From Actinomycetaceae bacterium (lineage in GTDB: Bacteria; Actinomycetota; Actinomycetes; Actinomycetales; Actinomycetaceae), in assembly GCA_030532405.1 (NCBI GenBank), contig JAUNLF010000009.1, forward strand, positions 1 through 64,000: 64,000 nucleotides of DNA. Reading direction: 5' to 3'. Below are positions 23,778 through 32,416 of this stretch, one piece after another; position 1 is the stretch's first letter; every line of letters begins with the position of its first letter. Under the pieces are notes generated by a model. It did not search any database. It was not told the DNA's origin and saw nothing but the letters and a program-made list of their open reading frames with translations. The translations under genes and the position numbers were made by a program.

Positions 23778-24416
23778 ATGGCTGATATTACGCGTATTGA
23801 AGCTAATGTTCGTAAAGAGTTCGGCAAGGGCTCTGCACGCCGCGCGCGCCGCGCAGGCCTGATTCCCGCAGTTGTCTACTCTGACGCTGTCGAGCCGATT
23901 CACCTTGACCTGCCCGGTCACGAGACCTTCCTTGTTGTCAAGGACAACGCAAACGCGCTTGTAAACCTCGCGTTTGATGGTGAGGAGCAGCTCGCCCTGG
24001 TTAAGGACATTCAGCGTCACCCGGTTCGCCGCGACATCATGCACCTAGACCTCTTCGCGGTTCGCCGCGACGAGACCGTTCAGGTTACCGTTCCGCTGGT
24101 CCTCACCGGCGAAGCCGAGCAGGGCACCGTCGTCAACCAGGAGTACTTCGAAATCCTGGTCGAGGCTCCCGTTATCGACATTCCGGAGCACCTGGAAGTT
24201 TCCATCGAGGGCCTGGCCGAGGGCGACGTTGTTTACGCTTCCGCCCTGCAGATGCCCGAGGGCGTCACCCACGACATGGACGAAGAAGAAGTTCTGGCCT
24301 CCATCGTTGTGCCTGAAGAAGTTCCCGAGACCGAGGGCGATGAGGAAGCCGCCGCGGGTGAGGGCGAAGAGGCCGAGGCCGCTGAAGGTGAAGAGGCCGA
24401 AGCTGAAGAGGAGTAA
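23778..24416 (+). CDS. rplY: 50S ribosomal protein bL25/general stress protein Ctc
   Basis: A 212-residue Ctc/TL5-type bL25, which binds 5S rRNA in the large subunit. The N-terminal domain (about residues 1-95) carries the typical RKEFGKGSARRARRAGLIPAVVY and the C-terminal beta domain (about 96-185) includes the family's EVSIEGLAEGDVVYASAL. A highly acidic Glu/Ala tail follows (about 185-212), common in actinobacterial orthologues. The ATG at 23778 has a strong CCAGGAGGATCAAA ribosome site. Preceded by a structured leader candidate and followed by a strong hairpin. Confidence 0.96.
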   Translation: MADITRIEANVRKEFGKGSARRARRAGLIPAVVYSDAVEPIHLDLPGHETFLVVKDNANALVNLAFDGEEQLALVKDIQRHPVRRDIMHLDLFAVRRDETVQVTVPLVLTGEAEQGTVVNQEYFEILVEAPVIDIPEHLEVSIEGLAEGDVVYASALQMPEGVTHDMDEEEVLASIVVPEEVPETEGDEEAAAGEGEEAEAAEGEEAEAEEE

Positions 24417-24455
24417 TCGCCTCTCTTGCTGGCTCACGCTTAGCGCTTAAAACAC

Positions 24456-24517
24456 GCAGCCCCTGGTTAAAAGATCGGTAAAGTTGGTAACCGGTCGGTT
24501 ACAAAGCCAGGGGCTGC
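24456..24517 (+). terminator. Two-storey hairpin terminator after rplY
   Basis: A perfect 11-bp stem (GCAGCCCCTGG 24456-24466 with CCAGGGGCTGC 24507-24517) encloses a 40-base loop that itself contains a perfect inner palindrome TAACCGGTCGGTTA (24488-24501). The tail is TTCGTGTTCT. It separates rplY from the nucleoside uptake operon. Confidence 0.75.
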
Positions 24518-24630
24518 TTCGTGTTCTGAATGACTTTTAGCTACACTATTCAGTGCACGCGAGCGGACCCCGATCAATCCTCTTGGGGGAGACTCGTTAT
24601 CTGACTATTTCTCATTCCACAGGAGGAACT

Positions 24631-25719
24631 GTGAAGAATTCGATTAAGGTAGCCGCGTTTGCAGCAGCCACAGCTATGTTGCTGGGCGCTTGTGGCTCCG
24701 CTCCGGAAGAGCCCACGACCGAGGGCAATGGCGAGACCAACGAAACCGCAGCGGCGTCGACTGATGTGAAGGCCTGCATGGTCTCCGATGAGGGCGGCTT
24801 TGATGACAAGTCGTTTAACCAGTCCGGCTACGAGGGCCTAAAGCGCGCTGAGGCTGAGCTTGGTGTTGAGATCTCCACGACCGAGTCCAGCTCTGACGCT
24901 GACTTCGAGCCGAACCTGAACGCTCTGATCTCCGACGGCTGTGACGTCATTATTGGCGTTGGCTTCAAGATGGCCGACCAGCTAGAGGCGAAGGCAAAGG
25001 AAAACCCGGAAGTTAAGTTCGCCCTCGTCGACTCGACTTTTGCTGAGCAGCCCGAGAACGCTCGCGCGCTCGTATTCAACACCGCGGAAGCCAGCTACCT
25101 GGCAGGCTACGCCGCTGCAGGCATGACCGAGACCGGCAAGATTGGTACCTTCCTCGGCATGGCACTGCCCACCACCCAGATCTTCGCTGACGGCTTCGAA
25201 GATGGCATGAACAAGTACAACGAGGAGAACTCGACTGACGTTCAGCTTGTCGGCTGGAGCAAGGAAGCTCAGGACGGCATGGCAACCGGTGACTTCTCTG
25301 ACGTTGCTAAGGGCCAGACCTTCTCCAAGCAGCTCGTTGACCAGGGCGTCGACGTAATCATGCCGGTTGCAGGCCCGGTTGGCGCAGGTGCGCTTGCCGC
25401 CGCATCCGAGAACGAGGGCGTCAAGGTCGTTTGGGTTGACGCTGACGGCTACGAGACCCAGCCCGAGTCCGGCCAGTACATCCTGACCTCCGTTGTTAAG
25501 GAAATTGGCGCAGCTGTATTCGACACCATCAAGCTGGTTGTCGACGATGCGTGGATCTCCGAACAGTACGTTGGAAACCTGGAGAACGGTGGCGTTTCCA
25601 TCGCTCCGTTCCACGACTTCGAGGACCAGGTTCCGCAGGAGCTGAAGGACGGCCTGGAGAACATCAAGCAGCAGATCGTCTCCGGCGAAATTGTGGTAGA
25701 AACCCCGAACCAGCCGTAA
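24631..25719 (+). CDS. BMP family nucleoside-binding lipoprotein
   Basis: A 362-residue substrate-binding lipoprotein of the BMP/Med (PnrA-like) family. The signal peptide (KNSIKVAAFAAATAMLLGAC) ends in lipobox LLGAC with Cys about residue 20, so it is anchored outside the membrane. A Thr/Glu/Ala-rich linker follows, then the two-lobe binding fold with GFDDKSFNQSGYEGLKRAE (family hallmark), IGVGFKMADQ, VFNTAEASYLAGYAAA and VMPVAGPVGAGA. It captures purine or other nucleosides for the ABC importer encoded next. GTG 24631 follows CAGGAGGAACT; a TACACT -10 box lies at 24542. Confidence 0.93.
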   Translation: MKNSIKVAAFAAATAMLLGACGSAPEEPTTEGNGETNETAAASTDVKACMVSDEGGFDDKSFNQSGYEGLKRAEAELGVEISTTESSSDADFEPNLNALISDGCDVIIGVGFKMADQLEAKAKENPEVKFALVDSTFAEQPENARALVFNTAEASYLAGYAAAGMTETGKIGTFLGMALPTTQIFADGFEDGMNKYNEENSTDVQLVGWSKEAQDGMATGDFSDVAKGQTFSKQLVDQGVDVIMPVAGPVGAGALAAASENEGVKVVWVDADGYETQPESGQYILTSVVKEIGAAVFDTIKLVVDDAWISEQYVGNLENGGVSIAPFHDFEDQVPQELKDGLENIKQQIVSGEIVVETPNQP

Positions 25720-25740
25720 GAATTGCGCTCTAAACAGTCA

Positions 25741-25787
25741 GCAAGATAGGTCCGGATACCGTTCTCGGTGTACCGGGCCTATCTTGC
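25741..25787 (+). terminator. Intercistronic hairpin between binding-protein and ATPase genes
   Basis: GCAAGATAGGTCCGG (25741-25755) pairs with CCGGGCCTATCTTGC (25773-25787), 15 bp with one T-G pair, and no T tract. Such hairpins after a binding-protein gene often stabilise the upstream message or partly terminate, giving more binding protein than transporter. Confidence 0.7.
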
Positions 25788-25828
25788 GCTTACATGGGCG
25801 CATTCTTTGAAGAAAAAGGAAAACACTC

Positions 25829-27388
25829 GTGAAACTCGAACTTCGAGGTATCACCAAGGTGTTTGGCCCGCTGGTTGCGAATGACAACATCAACCTCACT
25901 GTTGAGCCCGGCGAAATTCACGCCCTGCTCGGTGAGAATGGTGCGGGTAAGTCCACCTTGATGAACGTACTTTACGGCCTATACCAACCGGACGGTGGGG
26001 AAATCCTCATCGACGATAAGCCGGTCAGATTCCGCGGCCCCGGCGACGCAGTAGCCGCCGGTATTGGTATGGTCCACCAGCACTTCATGCTGGTTCCCGT
26101 TTTTTCGGTAGCTGAATCAGTAGCTTTGGGCTACGAGCCTACCGGCCCTCTTGGAATCATTAATAAGGCCAAGGCAGGAAAGCTAGTTAAAGAACTGTCT
26201 TCCCGCTTTGGATTCGACATTAACCCGCGCGCAAAGATTGAGGACCTTCCCGTTGGTGCTCAGCAGCGCGTGGAAATTATTAAGGCGTTGTCACGTGAAG
26301 CGAAGGTGCTCATCCTGGACGAGCCCACAGCTGTGCTCACGCCGCAAGAAACTGACGAACTGATGGAAATCATGCTCCAGCTGAAGCAAGCTGGAACTTC
26401 CATTGTGTTCATCACCCACAAGCTTCGCGAAGTGCGAGCCGTAGCGGACCGTATTACGGTCATCCGCCGCGGCAAGGTTGTGGGTGAAGCATCACCGGAG
26501 TCCACCGAGAAGGAACTCGCGTCGCTCATGGTTGGCCGCCCGGTCAACCTGGACGTTGACAAGGACGCTCCGAAACTGGGTGAAGTTGGCCTGTCGGTCA
26601 AGAACCTTTCGGTGATCTCCGAAGAAGGTCAAACCCTGCTCGACCACGTGGACCTTGACGTTCATAAGGGCGAGATCGTCTGTGTTGCAGGTGTTCAGGG
26701 CAACGGTCAAACAGAACTTGCCGAAGCGATCCTTGGCAACATTGAGCCGAACTCGGGTTCGGTTACGATCGGCACGGTTGACCTGGGCAAGTTCACGATT
26801 AAGGAACGCTTACAACAGCACGGCCTCGGGTTTGTTCCCGAAGACCGTTCAACTGACGGCATGATCGCATCCTTCTCGATTGCGGAGAACATGATTCTGG
26901 ATCAGTACGACCAGAAGCCTTTCGCGAAGGGCATCAACATGTTGCCGAGCGTCATTGAGAAGCACGCGGAGAAGCTCCGCGACGAGTTCGATGTTCGCGT
27001 GACTTCGATTCACGATCCCATTTCGACCCTTTCGGGCGGTAACGCGCAGAAGGCGATTTTGGCTCGCGAACTGTCGCGCCCCCTCGAAGCGCTGGTCGCA
27101 TCCCAGCCGACTCGCGGTTTGGATGTTGGTTCAATCGAGTTCGTTTACAAGCGCATTGTCGAAGAACGTGACAACAACACCGCTGTGCTAGTGATTTCGA
27201 CAGAGCTTGACGAGGTCGATGCCCTGGCCGACCGGATTGCCGTAATGTATCGCGGCAAGATCGTCGGTGTTGTTCCCGCAGGTACGCCCCGCTCCGTCCT
27301 CGGCCTCATGATGGCAGGTGTGCCACTTGAAGAAGCGCAGGCGCAAGCGGGAGACGACACGGCCGTTACCGAGGAGGTTGACCGATGA
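25829..27388 (+). CDS. Nucleoside ABC importer ATP-binding protein (two NBDs)
   Basis: A 519-residue fused double ATPase (RbsA/MglA-like, YufO type). NBD1: Walker A GENGAGKST near residue 36, VHQHFMLVPVFSV Q-loop, Walker B LILDEPTAVLTP. NBD2: degenerate Walker A GVQGNGQTE near residue 290, FVPEDRSTDGMI, signature LSGGNAQKA near 400. The missing Lys in NBD2 Walker A is usual for this family. It powers uptake by the two permeases that follow. GTG 25829 has AAAAGGAAAAC upstream. It overlaps the first permease by 4 bases. Confidence 0.94.
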   Translation: MKLELRGITKVFGPLVANDNINLTVEPGEIHALLGENGAGKSTLMNVLYGLYQPDGGEILIDDKPVRFRGPGDAVAAGIGMVHQHFMLVPVFSVAESVALGYEPTGPLGIINKAKAGKLVKELSSRFGFDINPRAKIEDLPVGAQQRVEIIKALSREAKVLILDEPTAVLTPQETDELMEIMLQLKQAGTSIVFITHKLREVRAVADRITVIRRGKVVGEASPESTEKELASLMVGRPVNLDVDKDAPKLGEVGLSVKNLSVISEEGQTLLDHVDLDVHKGEIVCVAGVQGNGQTELAEAILGNIEPNSGSVTIGTVDLGKFTIKERLQQHGLGFVPEDRSTDGMIASFSIAENMILDQYDQKPFAKGINMLPSVIEKHAEKLRDEFDVRVTSIHDPISTLSGGNAQKAILARELSRPLEALVASQPTRGLDVGSIEFVYKRIVEERDNNTAVLVISTELDEVDALADRIAVMYRGKIVGVVPAGTPRSVLGLMMAGVPLEEAQAQAGDDTAVTEEVDR

Positions 27389-28692
27389 CGCAGGGACCTA
27401 ATCCCAAACCAAGCGAGGAATCGTTGACGCCTCAGAATCCTGAAACTCCTCAGGAGGCTGCGCACCGTGAAATGCCGGCTCCCGAAGGTGGCCAGGCACC
27501 CCTTGCGAACCGCATTATGAAGCGCGTTTTGAACATAAATACCGGAATCATTGTGGGTGCGATTGCGGCCGCTTTGGTTATCGGCGCTTTGATCGTTGTG
27601 CTGTTCGACCAGGAAGTTCAAAAGGCCGCCGGCTACTTGTTCGCGCGCCCGTCGGACTTCTTCCAAGAAGCGGGAGCAACGTTCCAAAGCTTCTTCTCCT
27701 CCTTGTTCAGGGGAGCTATTTACAACTACCAGGCCGACACGTTTGCCGCGGGTATCAAACCCCTGTTTGAGACCCTGACCCGTTCGGTTCCGCTGATCAT
27801 CGCGGGTCTTGCGATCGCGGTTTCGTTCCGCGCGGGCCTGTTCAACATTGGTGTGCAGGGCCAGTTGATCATGGGTGCACTGTTCGGCACGGTTGCGGGT
27901 ATCCACTTGAACCTGCCGATCGTGGCGCACCTGATCGTGTCGATCCTGTTTGCCATTATTGGTGGCGCTATCTGGGGTGGCATACCCGGCTTGCTGAAGG
28001 CTAAGGCCGGTGCGAACGAAGTTATCGTGACCATCATGCTTAACTCGATCGCGCTACTGTTCCTGGGGTGGACTCTAAAGAAGGAGTTCATGAAGGGTGA
28101 CGGCACGGCCGGCAAGTCAATGTACGTGCAAGACACGGCTGCCTACCCGAGTCTGCTGGGTGGCAACTACCGCCTGGACCTGTCGTTTGTGATTGCGATC
28201 CTCGCGGCAGTGTTCGTGTGGTGGCTACTCGAGCGCTCGACCCTGGGCTTCGAGTTGCGCGCCGCGGGTGCAAACCCGCACGCCGCTGGCACCGCGGGCA
28301 TTTCGGTTCCGCGCGTGATCTTCTTGACGCTCGTCATCTCCGGCGCCCTGGCAGGTCTGGCGGGTACCGCTCCGGTACTTGGCACGGAACGATTCCTGAC
28401 AACGGGTACCGCGGGCTCCTACGGCTTTGACGCTATTACGGTAGCGCTGCTAGGTAAGTCCACTCCGCTCGGAACTGTGCTCGCAGGCATCTTGTTTGGT
28501 GCCCTTGCCGCCGGTGGTTCAACGATGCAGGCGTCTGCGGGTATCCCGGTCGATATCGTCCAGGTAACGCAGGCAATCATCGTGCTGTTGATCGCCGCAT
28601 CCGAGGCCGTTGCCTACTACCGAGAAAAGCGCAGGGTTGCCGCTAACGCGACCGCCGGCGCAGACAAAGCTAAGAAGGAGGAGTCCAAGTGA
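27385..28692 (+). CDS. Nucleoside ABC importer permease 1
   Basis: A 435-residue BPD_transp_2 family permease (YufP/NupP type). A hydrophilic N-terminus of about 45 residues (Pro/Glu-rich) precedes 9-10 membrane segments. Typical motifs: FRAGLFNIGVQGQLIMGAL near residue 150 and FDAITVALLGKSTPLGTVLAG near 350. It forms a heterodimeric channel with the next gene product. ATG overlaps the ATPase stop (ATGA), and its own 3' end overlaps the next gene by 4 bases (GTGA). Confidence 0.93.
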   Translation: MTQGPNPKPSEESLTPQNPETPQEAAHREMPAPEGGQAPLANRIMKRVLNINTGIIVGAIAAALVIGALIVVLFDQEVQKAAGYLFARPSDFFQEAGATFQSFFSSLFRGAIYNYQADTFAAGIKPLFETLTRSVPLIIAGLAIAVSFRAGLFNIGVQGQLIMGALFGTVAGIHLNLPIVAHLIVSILFAIIGGAIWGGIPGLLKAKAGANEVIVTIMLNSIALLFLGWTLKKEFMKGDGTAGKSMYVQDTAAYPSLLGGNYRLDLSFVIAILAAVFVWWLLERSTLGFELRAAGANPHAAGTAGISVPRVIFLTLVISGALAGLAGTAPVLGTERFLTTGTAGSYGFDAITVALLGKSTPLGTVLAGILFGALAAGGSTMQASAGIPVDIVQVTQAIIVLLIAASEAVAYYREKRRVAANATAGADKAKKEESK

Positions 28693-29963
28693 GTACTGAA
28701 GCTGTAAAAGCTAAGGCAACGCCGGACTCTGACATCCGGCTAAAGATGCAGTGGCGCGACCCGATCGCGTCCACAGTGATGGCGGTCTTGACGGTCATCA
28801 TCGCGTTTGGCACCGCGGGAACAGCGATTGTTTCGTGGGCGGGCGCGACCTCGTGGTTTGATATTGCGGACACGCACGTGCCGGCGGGCCCGGTCAACTG
28901 GGTGTTCGCCCTGATCGCCGTGGCTGTAACCGCGTACATCTGGTACCTGTCGGTAAACCGCAAGAACGTTAACGGCTGGCTACTAGTGGCAGTTGCTGTC
29001 CCGTTCGTGATCGCGTTCTTGCTGTTCACGGTGGCCGGCAAGGGTGCGCACCTACCCGCAGTTTCACTGCTGACGGGCGCGCTAGCGTTTGCAACCCCGC
29101 TCGTATTCGGCGCGCTTTCCGGTGTCGTGAACGAGCGCTCCGGCATTATCAACATCGCGATTGAAGGCCAGCTACTGTTCGGCGCGTTCATGGGTGCGAT
29201 CGTCGCATCCATCGCGGGCAACCCGTACTTGGGCCTCATCGGCGCTCCGATCGCAGGCGCGCTGGTTGGCGCCCTCCTGGCACTATTCACGATCAACTTC
29301 CGCACCGACCACATTATTGTGGGCGTCGTGCTGAACATGCTCGTGGTTGGTTTGACGTCGTTCCTGTTTTCCACGGTGCTGAAGTTCAACGCGGAACAGT
29401 TGAACTCGATCAACCGCTTGCCGAACCTGAAGATCCCGGTACTGTCCGACATTCCGGTGATCGGCCCGATCCTGTTCAACCAGTCGCTGCTGGTTTACAT
29501 CATGTTCATCACGGTGATCGTGTTGCAGTACATGGTGTTCAACTCGCGGTGGGGCCTGCGCATGCGCGCGTGCGGCGAGCACCCGCGTGCGGCTGACACG
29601 GTTGGTATCCGCGTGAACCGCACCCGCTGGATGAACGTCCTGCTGGGCGGCGCACTGGCCGGTATGGGTGGCGCGTTCTTCACGATCGGTCAGGGCCTGG
29701 CGTTCTCGAAAGACATGGCGGCCGGTAACGGCTTTATCGCGCTAGCCGCGATGATCCTGGGCCGTTGGAACCCGAAGGGCGCATTCGGTGCAGCCCTGCT
29801 GTTCGGTTTTGCAACCAACCTGGGTGCCACGATGCAGGCGGTAGGCTCCGACGTTCCGTCCGAGTTCCTACTCATGATCCCGTACATCATCACGATCCTG
29901 GCAGTTGCCGGCTTCGTCGGATCCGTGCGGGCACCCGCCGCAGAAGGCAAGCCGTATCCGTAA
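28689..29963 (+). CDS. Nucleoside ABC importer permease 2
   Basis: A 424-residue BPD_transp_2 family permease (YufQ/NupQ type) with about 10 membrane segments. Motifs FGALSGVVNERSGIINIAIEGQLLFGAF near residue 140 and GFIALAAMILGRWNPKGAFGAAL near 345 are typical. It begins with GTG 28689 inside the end of permease 1, preceded by AAGGAGGAG. Last gene of the transport cluster before a strong hairpin; the salvage genes follow. Confidence 0.93.
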   Translation: MSTEAVKAKATPDSDIRLKMQWRDPIASTVMAVLTVIIAFGTAGTAIVSWAGATSWFDIADTHVPAGPVNWVFALIAVAVTAYIWYLSVNRKNVNGWLLVAVAVPFVIAFLLFTVAGKGAHLPAVSLLTGALAFATPLVFGALSGVVNERSGIINIAIEGQLLFGAFMGAIVASIAGNPYLGLIGAPIAGALVGALLALFTINFRTDHIIVGVVLNMLVVGLTSFLFSTVLKFNAEQLNSINRLPNLKIPVLSDIPVIGPILFNQSLLVYIMFITVIVLQYMVFNSRWGLRMRACGEHPRAADTVGIRVNRTRWMNVLLGGALAGMGGAFFTIGQGLAFSKDMAAGNGFIALAAMILGRWNPKGAFGAALLFGFATNLGATMQAVGSDVPSEFLLMIPYIITILAVAGFVGSVRAPAAEGKPYP

Positions 29964-29974
29964 ACCGTAACCGC

Positions 29975-30007
29975 CCGGTAGCCCCCGCAAGGTGTGGGGG
30001 CTACCGG
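29975..30007 (+). terminator. Hairpin after the nucleoside importer genes
   Basis: A 12-bp perfect stem CCGGTAGCCCCC (29975-29986) / GGGGGCTACCGG (29996-30007) with a 9-base loop; no T tract. Confidence 0.75.
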
Positions 30008-30037
30008 CGTACCGTTTGCCAGCCCGCCCTCGTGAAT

Positions 30038-30083
30038 AAAAAATGGAAATGGCCCACTGGAAATTGGAATGCCACCATTTTTT
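30038..30083. terminator. A+T-rich long-loop hairpin before cdd
   Basis: AAAAAATGG (30038-30046) pairs with CCATTTTTT (30075-30083) across a 28-base loop. The right arm is a natural T run, so it could terminate plus-strand transcription; the left arm would do the same on the minus strand. It lies 66 bases before the cytidine deaminase start. Confidence 0.5.
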
Positions 30084-30149
30084 GCGACTGACGCGTATTA
30101 AACATTTGGAGGGCGTGCCTGGCGTGACAAAAAACTTGAGGTGTAACAA

Positions 30150-30575
30150 ATGACGAATGAAGTTACCGAGGAGGTTTGGCAGGTTCTGCACGAGACCGCG
30201 GTTGATGCGATGAAGCGGGCGTACGCGCCTTACTCGAAGTATCCCGTGGGGGCGGCCGCACTGGTTGACGACGGTCGGATCCTGTCGGGCTGTAACGTAG
30301 AAAATGCGGCGCTTGGCGTGACGCTGTGCGCCGAGTGCGGCGTGATCTCTGACCTTATTAACGGTGGCGGTGGACGCCTGGTTGCGTTCACGTGCGTAAA
30401 TGAGGACGGCGCGAAGATCGTGCCGTGCGGACGCTGCCGCCAAATCTTGTTTGAACACAGCGGTAAGGAACTGTTGCTGTACATGCCTGACGGCATTCAA
30501 ACGATGGATCAGGTGCTGCCCGGCGCGTTTGGGCCGGCGGACCTGCATCAGATAACGGAGCGCGCGGATGGCTGA
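30150..30575 (+). CDS. cdd: Cytidine deaminase
   Basis: A 141-residue homotetrameric-type zinc enzyme converting cytidine and deoxycytidine to uridine forms. Zinc and catalytic motifs: CNVENAALGVTLCAE (the usual His/Cys-Ala-Glu motif with Cys as zinc ligand) near residue 50, and PCGRCRQ near 92. YAPYSKYPVGAAAL near residue 25 is the substrate-binding strand. TTGAGGTG provides the ribosome site. It overlaps deoA by 8 bases. Confidence 0.96.
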   Translation: MTNEVTEEVWQVLHETAVDAMKRAYAPYSKYPVGAAALVDDGRILSGCNVENAALGVTLCAECGVISDLINGGGGRLVAFTCVNEDGAKIVPCGRCRQILFEHSGKELLLYMPDGIQTMDQVLPGAFGPADLHQITERADG

Positions 30576-31860
30576 AAAGTTCGATGTTGTTGACGTAATC
30601 CGACACAAGCGTGACCGTGAGGTGCTCGGCCCGGACGAGATCGACTGGGTTATCGACGCCTACACGCGCGGTGTTGTCGGGGAAGAGCAAATGGCAGCGC
30701 TCGCGATGGCGATTTACCTAAACGGTATGAACCGTGAGGAGATCTCCAGGTGGACGCAGGCCATGATTAACTCCGGCGAGACGATGGACTTCAGTTCGCT
30801 GTCTCGCCCCACGGCTGACAAGCACTCGACCGGCGGCGTGGGGGACAAGATCACGCTGCCGCTGGCTCCACTTGTTGCCGCGTTTGACGTGGCCGTCCCG
30901 CAGCTTTCCGGGCGCGGCCTTGGCCACACCGGTGGAACGCTAGACAAGATGGAATCCATCAAGGGCTGGCGTGCCGACCTTACTAACCAAGAGATCCTGG
31001 ACATCCTAGACGGCCCGGGCTGCGTGATTTGCGCGGCGGGCGCCGGCCTTGCACCCGCGGACAAGAAGCTGTACGCGCTTCGCGACGTCACGTCCACAGT
31101 GGACTGCGTGCCCCTCATCTCTTCTTCGATCATGTCGAAGAAGATCGCGGAGGGCACCGACTCGCTAGTGCTAGACGTTAAGGTCGGCTCCGGTGCGTTC
31201 ATGAAAGACATCGACCAGGCGCGCACCCTCGCGCGCACAATGGTCGACCTCGGCACCGATCACGGCGTCAAGACGACCGCGCTACTAACCGACATGTCCA
31301 CCCCGCTCGGCCTCACTGTTGGAAACGCGCTCGAAGTGCGCGAATCCCTAGAGGTCCTCGCGGGCGGCGGCCCCGCAGACGTCGTTGAACTAACGGTCGC
31401 GCTGGCACGCGAAATGCTAGCCGCCGCCGGCAAGCCAGATGAGGACGTTGAAGCCGCCCTCAAGGATGGACGCGCAATGGATCGCTGGCGCCAAATGATC
31501 ATCGCGCAAGACGGCGACCCCGACGCGGAGCTTCCCGTTGCAAAGGACACGCACCAAGTCGTGGCCGACCGCGATGGGTACCTCACCAAGTTGGACGCGC
31601 TCGCGGTTGGCGTCGCATCCTGGAGGCTCGGCGCTGGCCGCGCCGCGAAGGGTGACGCCGTGCAGGCCGTTGCCGGCATTGAGCTTCACGCGAAGCCCGG
31701 CGACCAGGTCAAGGCGGGCCAGCCGCTCATGACCCTGCACACCGAGACACCCGAGCGTTTTGAACGCGCCCTCGAATCGCTTGAAGGCGGCTTCGAAATC
31801 GGTGCGCAGGCGCCCGAAAAGCGCGAGTCGGTAGTCCTCGATCGGATAAGCGCACAGTAA
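30568..31860 (+). CDS. deoA: Thymidine phosphorylase
   Basis: A 430-residue pyrimidine nucleoside phosphorylase that splits thymidine or deoxyuridine to base and deoxyribose-1-phosphate. Landmarks: phosphate-binding KHSTGGVGDK near residue 84, RGLGHTGGTLDKMESI (signature) near 115, SSIMSKKIAEG near 187, and a C-terminal biotinyl-like domain (about 345-430). It overlaps cdd upstream, and its stop overlaps the next ATG (TAATG), so cdd-deoA-next gene-deoC read as one operon. Confidence 0.96.
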   Translation: MAEKFDVVDVIRHKRDREVLGPDEIDWVIDAYTRGVVGEEQMAALAMAIYLNGMNREEISRWTQAMINSGETMDFSSLSRPTADKHSTGGVGDKITLPLAPLVAAFDVAVPQLSGRGLGHTGGTLDKMESIKGWRADLTNQEILDILDGPGCVICAAGAGLAPADKKLYALRDVTSTVDCVPLISSSIMSKKIAEGTDSLVLDVKVGSGAFMKDIDQARTLARTMVDLGTDHGVKTTALLTDMSTPLGLTVGNALEVRESLEVLAGGGPADVVELTVALAREMLAAAGKPDEDVEAALKDGRAMDRWRQMIIAQDGDPDAELPVAKDTHQVVADRDGYLTKLDALAVGVASWRLGAGRAAKGDAVQAVAGIELHAKPGDQVKAGQPLMTLHTETPERFERALESLEGGFEIGAQAPEKRESVVLDRISAQ

Positions 31861-32414
31861 TGCACGCGCAGACAACGCCGTACTCCTGTGGCATCGCGGT
31901 CGCATGCCACGTGGCGGCACGCAACCAGGAGCAGGTCGCAAAATACCGCGACCTGCCCCCGGAGGCGGTCGAAAAAGTACAAGCCCGCGTCCACGACATC
32001 GCGTCCCACACCGGCCTGTACTGGCCGCAAAAACTCGGGACTTCCACCTGGGCCCTGCAAAGCCTTTTGGAGTCCGCAACCGGCGTGAAGTATCGGCGCT
32101 ACCTGTGGATCAAAGACATGTATCCGCTGGCGCGCGCCGCCCTCGACTCCGGAAAAGACGTGGTGTTCTACACGGGCGGGTCGACGTTGAAACTGCGCGG
32201 AAAACTGTGCCACCTAGACCAAATACCGCGACACGTTGTTTCCGCAACTGGGCGCGGCAACCTGATAGACATTTTCGAACCATCCAAGGGACGAACTTGG
32301 ACCATGACGTGGCAGCACTTCCTGGACAAATCCACAAGTTGCGACAAGGAACCCGCATTCGGGTATTGGCCCCGAGTCATCATGGTCCTGATCCCACGCG
32401 ACATTAAGGAATAA
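31860..32414 (+). CDS. Putative C39-like (papain-fold) cysteine peptidase, unknown substrate
   Basis: A 184-residue protein not recognised as a named family member. The N-terminus [19 protein letters not shown] has the Gln-x5-Cys arrangement (Q4, C10) of C39-type and other papain-like enzymes at a helix start. Further on, PRHVVSATG provides a candidate catalytic His (H125), and [10 protein letters not shown] an acidic partner (D137 or E140) at the usual spacing. No signal peptide or membrane segment, so it is probably cytoplasmic. It is inserted between deoA (1-base overlap) and deoC (2-base gap). Alternatives: a transglutaminase-like or deconjugating enzyme. The fold assignment is moderate; the function is unknown. 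Confidence 0.55.
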   Translation: MHAQTTPYSCGIAVACHVAARNQEQVAKYRDLPPEAVEKVQARVHDIASHTGLYWPQKLGTSTWALQSLLESATGVKYRRYLWIKDMYPLARAALDSGKDVVFYTGGSTLKLRGKLCHLDQIPRHVVSATGRGNLIDIFEPSKGRTWTMTWQHFLDKSTSCDKEPAFGYWPRVIMVLIPRDIKE

Positions 32415-32416
32415 GC

